From positions 1 to 6,387 of the forward strand of contig WQUH01000082.1 in assembly GCA_009782165.1 (NCBI GenBank): a stretch of 6,387 nt of DNA, written 5' to 3'. Below, piece by piece: positions 1-6,387 of the stretch (position 1 is its first letter; each line of letters starts with the position of its first letter). The stretch is from Pseudomonadota bacterium. GTDB taxonomy: Bacteria; Desulfobacterota; Desulfobulbia; Desulfobulbales; Desulfobulbaceae. The notes beneath the pieces are model-generated. The model did not search any database and was not told the DNA's origin. It saw only the letters and a list, made by a program, of their open reading frames with translations. The translations under genes were made by a program, and so were the position numbers.

Positions 1-137
1 TCGACCGCCGGTTCCTCCGCTTTCACCGCCGGTTCGGCGCTGGCAGCGGATTTTTTCTGCGCGGCCCACTTTTTCCACGCCAGGTAGAGTATGATAAAGC
101 CCGCCGCAACAAGCGCTCCAGCTATTTTGACATCCAT
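1..137 (-). CDS. Small single-pass membrane protein, function unknown (C-terminus cut by window edge)
   Basis: An open frame starts at ATG 137 and remains open to the left edge, giving 45 residues. It begins MDVKIAGALVAAGF, has one hydrophobic segment at about residues 5-20 (ending IILYLAW), and continues with a basic patch (KKWAAQKK) and an Ala/Glu/Pro-rich tail. This predicts an N-terminal membrane anchor with the charged tail in the cytoplasm. A good Shine-Dalgarno, GAGGA (plus-strand 142-146), lies 4 nt before the ATG, which decides the start. The gene lies 40 nt downstream of rdgC on the same strand, so the two are probably co-transcribed. The tail contains EPAVKAEEPAV, coded by an 11-nt direct repeat with 21-nt period (4-14 and 25-35), and the repeat may continue beyond the edge. 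I do not recognise a family. The real length and any C-terminal domain cannot be seen. Confidence 0.7.
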   Translation of the reverse strand, partial: MDVKIAGALVAAGFIILYLAWKKWAAQKKSAASAEPAVKAEEPAV

Positions 138-141
138 CTTT

Positions 142-146
142 TCCTC
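142..146 (-). promoter_or_regulatory. Ribosome binding site of the small membrane protein gene
   Basis: Read on the minus strand this is GAGGA, 4 nt before the ATG at 137. It is the main evidence that this short frame is translated, because the protein matches no family I can name. Confidence 0.6.
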
Positions 147-177
147 ACCGTTATCCAGTTGCAGTTTCGTTTTGTGT

Positions 178-783
178 TCAGAGCAAAATGGCGGGCCGCA
201 TGGCCTCGTACCGGTCCAGGGCCTCTCCTTCGGCCAACCGCTGCCCGGTCAGCCACGGAATCTGGAGGATCAGCGACAGGTTGAAGGTTTCCTTGAACAG
301 ATCTTCAAGCAGCGCCATTGCTTTCTTGCTGGTGGAAAAAAAGAGCAGGGTGCTGTCGGCGAGGTTCCAGCACAGGTCGTAGGTTGCCGGGACCGGCGGC
401 GAGTTGCGGATCAGTTCGGCGCGGACGCGTTCTCTGATCTCCAGCCTGGCCGCTCGCCCGAGCCGGGGAATCTGCCTCTCCCGCCTGATCCGCTCTTCTT
501 CCTTCAGAACAAATTTTTTGAGGACCGCCGGCGCCACCTTGCGCTCGTCCACCCGCATGGTCAGCGCGATGTAATCGCCGGCGGCATAGGAACTGTAGGC
601 AAAACCGGCATCGAACATGTCGGCCACCGACACCCAGCCGATGGAATATTCGTCCATGGTGTCGTCAATATCCCGGAAACTCATGGCCATGATCCGCTGG
701 CTGGCCACATCCCAGAACGAGGCGGGCAAATCGCCCGCCACCGCAAACCGCGTCAGCGACGCCGATCCTGTCAACAATCCCAT
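178..783 (-). CDS. rdgC: Recombination-associated protein RdgC, short form
   Basis: This is a 201-residue protein of the RdgC family. E. coli RdgC binds double-stranded DNA as a ring-shaped dimer and restrains RecA-promoted strand exchange (established for the family). Visible hallmarks are the N-terminal MGLLTGSASLTRF, the block FRDIDDTMDEYSIGWVSV (about residues 36-53), FAYSSYAAGDYIALTMRVD (61-79), the helix start APAVLKK (84-90) with a long charged helix to about 127, and STSKKAMALLEDLFKETF (150-167). The order matches the N-terminal two thirds of E. coli RdgC (about 300 residues); the remaining C-terminal part is absent. Short forms of about 200 residues are, from memory, usual in Desulfuromonas/Desulfobulbus-type bacteria, so this is probably not a truncation. 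The stop codon at 178-180 is clean. The ATG at 781-783 is chosen because the MG-L-x-G start fits the family. A GGAG lies about 12 nt upstream, a weak placement. It is divergent from the kinase gene and precedes a small membrane protein gene. Confidence 0.9.
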   Translation of the reverse strand: MGLLTGSASLTRFAVAGDLPASFWDVASQRIMAMSFRDIDDTMDEYSIGWVSVADMFDAGFAYSSYAAGDYIALTMRVDERKVAPAVLKKFVLKEEERIRRERQIPRLGRAARLEIRERVRAELIRNSPPVPATYDLCWNLADSTLLFFSTSKKAMALLEDLFKETFNLSLILQIPWLTGQRLAEGEALDRYEAMRPAILL

Positions 784-847
784 ATCGTATCAACACTCCG
801 TCGTATGCACGGGCAACCCGCTTGCCGGGCGCAACCCCATCTGGGGA

Positions 848-853
848 ATTGTA
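848..853 (-). promoter_or_regulatory. Candidate -10 box for rdgC
   Basis: On the minus strand the sequence is TACAAT, five of six bases of the sigma70 -10 consensus, and would put the RNA start near 841 and a leader of about 58 nt before the rdgC ATG. No good -35 hexamer lies at the right distance (TGGTTT at 17 nt is poor), so an activator would be needed, or the box is fortuitous. A short CCCCA/TGGGG palindrome (835-846) lies at the predicted start. Confidence 0.3.
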
Positions 854-887
854 CCCGCAAACCAATCAGGAAACCAGAAGGAAATGC

Positions 888-932
888 GGCGGACAGCTTC
901 CCATCAGCCGGGACCGATGGGGAACTGCCGCC
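888..932. repeat. Bulged 16-bp inverted repeat (hairpin)
   Basis: Arms 888-905 and 916-932 pair as GGCGG/CCGCC, CAG/CTG, TTCCC/GGGAA (with one extra G on the right) and ATC/GAT. Single-base bulges lie at A893, C897 and one right-hand G, and the loop is 906-915. This gives 16 paired positions by hand. It lies 105-149 nt upstream of the rdgC start, just upstream of the candidate rdgC promoter. I do not recognise the family. It could be a degenerate member of a dispersed palindrome or a leader structure of a longer rdgC transcript. Confidence 0.55.
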
Positions 933-982
933 CCCAACGCCGTCATTGCAAAACACGAAGTGCCGAACCAATCCAGTCCATA

Positions 983-1011
983 GTTGGGGTGAGCGGAACG
1001 CGAACCCCAAC
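983..1011. repeat. Compact palindromic element (GTTGGGGT ... ACCCCAAC)
   Basis: Perfect 8-bp outer arms 983-990 and 1004-1011 enclose 13 nt that are themselves symmetric: GA, then GCG, a GAA loop, CGC, then GA. The folded form would be 8 bp, a tandem GA/GA internal loop, 3 bp and a 3-nt loop. Closely similar elements (GTTGGGGT, GAGCG-like centre, ACCCCAAC) are known to me as dispersed intergenic palindromes in many proteobacterial genomes. That is recall, not a search. The copy number in this genome cannot be seen. Confidence 0.7.
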
Positions 1012-1035
1012 GGTGAAGGGCAGCGCTCTGCTGAT

Positions 1036-1061
1036 CGTTCCCATGCTCCTGCGTGGGAACG
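1036..1061. repeat. Compact palindromic element (CGTTCCCA ... TGGGAACG)
   Basis: Perfect 8-bp arms at 1036-1043 and 1054-1061 are extended inward by a T-G wobble and a G-C pair, giving 10 paired positions around the loop CTCCTG. The motif resembles the dispersed GTTCCCACGCTC-type palindromes I recall from many proteobacterial intergenic regions. It lies 24 nt after the previous element. It has no T-run, so it is not a canonical intrinsic terminator. Confidence 0.65.
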
Positions 1062-1086
1062 GGAAACGCAGCCATATACAGGAAAA

Positions 1087-1170
1087 CGTCATTCCGCGCG
1101 CAGCGAAGCAAAGACGCGGAATCCACACGCCGCATGGATTCTGCGTCCTGCGACTTTGCGCAGGATGACG
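1087..1170. repeat. Long imperfect palindrome with CGTCAT termini
   Basis: The left arm, from 1087, starts CGTCATTCCGCG and ends GACGCGGAATCCA near 1125. The right arm, from about 1135, starts TGGATTCTGCGTC and ends CAGGATGACG at 1170. Both termini pair well (CGTCAT/ATGACG, and ACGC-GAATCCA with one mismatch); the middle is degenerate with a 3-nt length difference. This is the style of the dispersed CGTCATTCC/GGAATGACG intergenic repeats, from recall. It is probably non-coding; frames through it give RNDV-type peptides that are often mis-annotated as genes. Confidence 0.6.
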
Positions 1171-1172
1171 CG

Positions 1173-1195
1173 CCTGACGGCTCCGCGCAGAATGA
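1173..1195. repeat. Second, diverged copy of the right arm
   Basis: The stretch beginning CCTGACGGCTC and ending GCGCAGAATGAC resembles the right arm just before it (CCTGCGACTTTGCGCAGGATGAC, about 1148-1169), with one gap and several substitutions. It looks like a duplicated or nested half-element, lengthening the repeat block to about 1195. Confidence 0.4.
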
Positions 1196-1300
1196 CTTTG
1201 GATATGACGTTTCTCCCGTATTGAACGCCGATAAACTCTGCGATTGAATCGGAAACGGAATGATTCCCGTCGGCGTGGTCAGGTCCAAGTTGGCAAACCG

Positions 1301-1317
1301 TATGCGCGGGGCGCATA
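1301..1317. promoter_or_regulatory. Perfect 7-bp inverted repeat upstream of the kinase promoter (possible operator)
   Basis: TATGCGC (1301-1307) and GCGCATA (1311-1317) are exact reverse complements separated by GGG. The site ends 15 nt before the -35 box of the kinase promoter, a place where an activator or repressor could bind. It may instead be part of the transcribed leader of a sigma54-type start discussed in the findings. No regulator gene is adjacent. Confidence 0.35.
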
Positions 1318-1332
1318 TTTGAGAGTATTTAG

Positions 1333-1361
1333 TTGAAATTGGATCGGGTTGATCGTAACAT
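1333..1361 (+). promoter_or_regulatory. Probable sigma70-type promoter of the kinase gene
   Basis: TTGAAA (1333-1338, five of six consensus bases) and TAACAT (1356-1361, four of six) are separated by the optimal 17 nt. The surroundings are markedly more AT-rich than the coding DNA. Transcription would start near 1368, leaving a leader of about 42 nt before the ATG at 1410. Confidence 0.5.
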
Positions 1362-1409
1362 ATTCGCGGTATTACTGTTGTTTTTTGTCGAATCAGACTG
1401 TGAGCATCC

Positions 1410-4967
<3,558 letters not shown>

Positions 4968-4981
4968 CCGCCGCATCCGCG

Positions 4982-5004
4982 CCCTGCCGCGCAACCCGGC
5001 AGGG
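4982..5004 (+). terminator. GC-rich hairpin after the kinase gene, possible terminator or attenuator
   Basis: CCCTGCCG (4982-4989) and CGGCAGGG (4997-5004) form a perfect 8-bp stem with a 7-nt loop, starting 15 nt after the kinase stop codon. No T-run follows (the next bases are GCGGACCC), so it is not a canonical intrinsic terminator. It may protect the 3' end or reduce read-through into radC. Confidence 0.4.
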
Positions 5005-5118
5005 GCGGACCCATGAGGCGCGGATCGCCGCCCCCCAGGCAGGCGAGGAACGGCTGTGCGGGCGGTTGCGGCGCGGTTTGCGCGCATGGTTCTGTGTTGG
5101 TCTTCAATATCCGCCGCC

Positions 5119-5125
5119 AGGGGAA
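5119..5125 (+). promoter_or_regulatory. Ribosome binding site that decides the radC start
   Basis: AGGGGAA ends 5 nt before the GTG at 5131, which is good Shine-Dalgarno spacing. The ATG at 5056 in the same frame has no comparable site and would add 25 residues unlike any RadC N-terminus. Confidence 0.6.
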
Positions 5126-5130
5126 CCTCC

Positions 5131-5868
5131 GTGGACAAAAGCGACTGGCAGGAAAAGGGCGAGGGGCACCGGCAGCGGCTCCGCGACAAATTCCTGGCCC
5201 AGGGCATCGATGCCTTCACCGACAGCGAGATCGTCGAGCTGCTGCTGACCTTCGGCACGCCCCGTTCCGACTGCAAGGAGGCGGCCCGGACGGCGCTCGC
5301 CAGGTTTGCGAGCCTGCCCGCGGTGCTCGACGCCGCCCCGGCCGAACTGCAACAGATCAAGGGCATCGGCCCCAAAAACATCTTCGCCCTGCGCTTCATC
5401 CAGGGCGTGGCCCGGCGCTACCTGCGCCAGCGCGTGGTCGGCAAGCAGTACGCCCACTCCTCCCGCGAGGTGGCCGACTACCTGATCCATTCGATGCGCG
5501 GCCTGCAACACGAGGTGCTCACCGTGATTTTTCTCGACGCCACCCATGCGATCATCGATTCAGCGGTGGTGGCCGAGGGCACGGTGACGATGAACACCGT
5601 CTACCCCCGCGAACTGGTCAAGGCGGCGCTGGCCCGCAACGCCAGCGCCCTGATCCTCGCCCACAACCACCCGTCCGGCAACCTGAAGCCCTCCCGCCAC
5701 GATGAGGAACTGACCCGCACGCTCTATCTGGTCTGCTCGTTCATGCACATCCGGCTGCTCGACCACCTGATCGTCGGCAGCGGCACTACGGTGTACAGCT
5801 TTGCCGACCAGGGGATCATCGCGCGGATCCGGGAGGAGTGCCGCCCCATCCTCGAACGGACCTCCTGA
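5131..5868 (+). CDS. radC: RadC family JAB/MPN-domain protein (UPF0758)
   Basis: 245 residues from the GTG at 5131; typical family members are about 220-250. The N-terminal part (MDKSDWQEKGEGHRQRL, then FTDSEIVELLLTFGTPRSDCKE to residue 50) is the characteristic RadC leader. A helix-hairpin-helix stretch LQQIKGIGPKNIFAL lies at 73-87. The C-terminal JAMM metal site is complete: Glu149 in AEGT, His178-Asn-His180-Pro-Ser182-Gly, and Asp191. The fold therefore predicts a zinc-dependent hydrolase site. The biological role is uncertain: the old assignment to DNA repair rests on a mutation later shown to lie in recG, so the name should not be read as proof of function. The gene follows the kinase by 163 nt, has no obvious promoter of its own, and its TGA overlaps the ATG of the next gene by one base. 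Confidence 0.92.
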   Translation: MDKSDWQEKGEGHRQRLRDKFLAQGIDAFTDSEIVELLLTFGTPRSDCKEAARTALARFASLPAVLDAAPAELQQIKGIGPKNIFALRFIQGVARRYLRQRVVGKQYAHSSREVADYLIHSMRGLQHEVLTVIFLDATHAIIDSAVVAEGTVTMNTVYPRELVKAALARNASALILAHNHPSGNLKPSRHDEELTRTLYLVCSFMHIRLLDHLIVGSGTTVYSFADQGIIARIREECRPILERTS

Positions 5869-6387
5869 TGGACCTTGCCGCCCAGGCCGGGCTCTATGTG
5901 CATGTCCCCTTTTGCCGCCGCAAGTGTCCGTACTGCGGTTTTTATTCATGTACGCCCCGACCGGGCGACCTTGGCCGCTACCTGGCCGGGGTTCGGGCGC
6001 AGATGCGTCAGGCCGCCGTTCTGCCCGAGGTGCGGTCGCTCGCCTTTGCCACCGTCTTCTTCGGCGGCGGCACCCCTTCGGTGCTGCCGGTCGGGGAGCT
6101 GGCCGAACTGCTGGCCGAGGCGCTTCGTCTGTTTGCCTTTGCCGCCGATGAGCCGGAGATCACCGTCGAAGTCAACCCCGGCGCCATCGATGCCGCCGGT
6201 CTGCATCAGTTGCGCCGGGCCGGAGTCAACCGGCTCTCCATCGGCGTGCAGTCGTTCGACGATGCGGAACTGCGCCTGCTCGGGCGCATCCATACCGCCG
6301 CCGAGGCAGGCGAGCTGATCGGGGCGGCGCGCCGGGCCGGGTTCGACAATATCGGTTTCGACCTGATGTACGGTCTGCCCGGACAGA
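5868..6387 (+). CDS. hemW: HemW-type radical SAM heme chaperone (incomplete at right edge)
   Basis: 173 codons are seen before the window ends. Full-length HemW proteins are about 370-400 residues. LYVHVPFCRRKCPYCGFYS carries the radical SAM cluster motif CxxxCxxC at Cys16, Cys20 and Cys23. The third Cys is followed by GF rather than the extra Cys of HemN, which favours HemW over coproporphyrinogen dehydrogenase. Further hallmarks are FFGGGTPS, ITVEVNPG, RLSIGVQSFDD, LGRIHTA and IGFDLMYGLPGQ. HemW binds heme and a 4Fe-4S cluster and is proposed to deliver heme to respiratory proteins (family knowledge). The diagnostic C-terminal region lies outside the window. The start ATG (5868-5870) overlaps the radC stop as TGATG and lacks a close Shine-Dalgarno, so translation is probably coupled to radC. 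Confidence 0.88.
   Translation, partial: MDLAAQAGLYVHVPFCRRKCPYCGFYSCTPRPGDLGRYLAGVRAQMRQAAVLPEVRSLAFATVFFGGGTPSVLPVGELAELLAEALRLFAFAADEPEITVEVNPGAIDAAGLHQLRRAGVNRLSIGVQSFDDAELRLLGRIHTAAEAGELIGAARRAGFDNIGFDLMYGLPGQ

Larger units (their letters stand above)
784..1409. other. 626-nt divergent intergenic region, no credible gene
   Basis: This stretch separates divergent rdgC and the kinase gene. Several open frames cross it, but all run through the palindromic repeats, lack ribosome binding sites, and translate to Arg/Ser/Pro-rich sequence with no family resemblance. From left to right it holds a candidate rdgC promoter (about 848-853), a small CCCC/GGGG hairpin (835-846), a bulged 16-bp hairpin (888-932), two compact palindromes (983-1011, 1036-1061), a long imperfect palindrome with an extra arm (1087-1195), about 100 nt with nothing clear, a 7-bp inverted repeat (1301-1317), and the kinase promoter (1333-1361). 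No tRNA or recognised riboswitch was seen. Confidence 0.75.

Noticed and set aside
178..783. rdgC as a truncated pseudogene because it is about 100 residues shorter than the E. coli protein
   Set aside because: The reading frame is intact, ends in a normal stop, and short RdgC proteins are, to my recollection, usual in this bacterial group.
1036..1061. Intrinsic terminator
   Set aside because: The hairpin is good but no T-run follows on either strand, and neither flanking gene is transcribed towards it.
888..1195. CRISPR array or attC-type integron sites
   Set aside because: The repeats differ from each other and are not evenly spaced, and there is no cas or integrase gene; attC-type core sites were not seen.
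91..1224. 377-codon plus-strand frame
   Set aside because: It lies antisense to rdgC over most of its length and then runs through the repeats; it has no domain resemblance, and RdgC is clearly real on the other strand.
5056..5130. N-terminal extension of RadC from ATG 5056
   Set aside because: The extra 25 residues do not resemble RadC, there is no ribosome binding site, and GTG 5131 has a good one and gives the usual start.

Overview
The window looks like chromosomal DNA of a GC-rich, Gram-negative, probably anaerobic bacterium, most likely of the Desulfobacterota (Desulfobulbales or Desulfuromonadales type). This is judged from the short form of RdgC, the codon bias towards G/C at third positions, and a large-sensor hybrid histidine kinase of a style familiar from that group. 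The taxonomic call is an inference from protein style; no rRNA or other marker is present.

Layout. Positions 1-783 hold two genes on the minus strand: rdgC (178-783) and, 40 nt downstream, a small single-pass membrane protein that runs off the left edge (1-137). Positions 784-1409 are a 626-nt divergent intergenic region with no credible gene. It holds a candidate rdgC promoter, a cluster of at least four hairpin-forming palindromic elements (888-932, 983-1011, 1036-1061, 1087-1195), a perfect 7-bp inverted repeat (1301-1317) and a sigma70-type promoter (1333-1361) for the next gene. Positions 1410-4967 encode one 1185-residue membrane-bound hybrid histidine kinase (large periplasmic Cache-like sensor, HAMP, HisKA, HATPase_c, REC, HPt). 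After a GC-rich hairpin, the plus strand carries radC (GTG start at 5131, to 5868). It is joined by a TGATG stop/start overlap to a HemW-type radical SAM heme chaperone gene (5868 to the right edge, incomplete).

How the genes relate. The kinase carries all the modules of an internal His-Asp-His phosphorelay but no stand-alone response regulator lies beside it, so its output partner must be encoded elsewhere. rdgC and radC are both linked by name and family to recombination or repair, but they sit on opposite strands in separate transcription units. radC and hemW are very likely co-transcribed and translationally coupled.

I see no CRISPR array, tRNA, rRNA, transposase or phage gene. The coding content is ordinary. 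The least explained parts are the palindrome cluster at 888-1195, the very large kinase sensor with its close cysteine pair, the insertion in the kinase receiver domain, and the small membrane protein behind rdgC.
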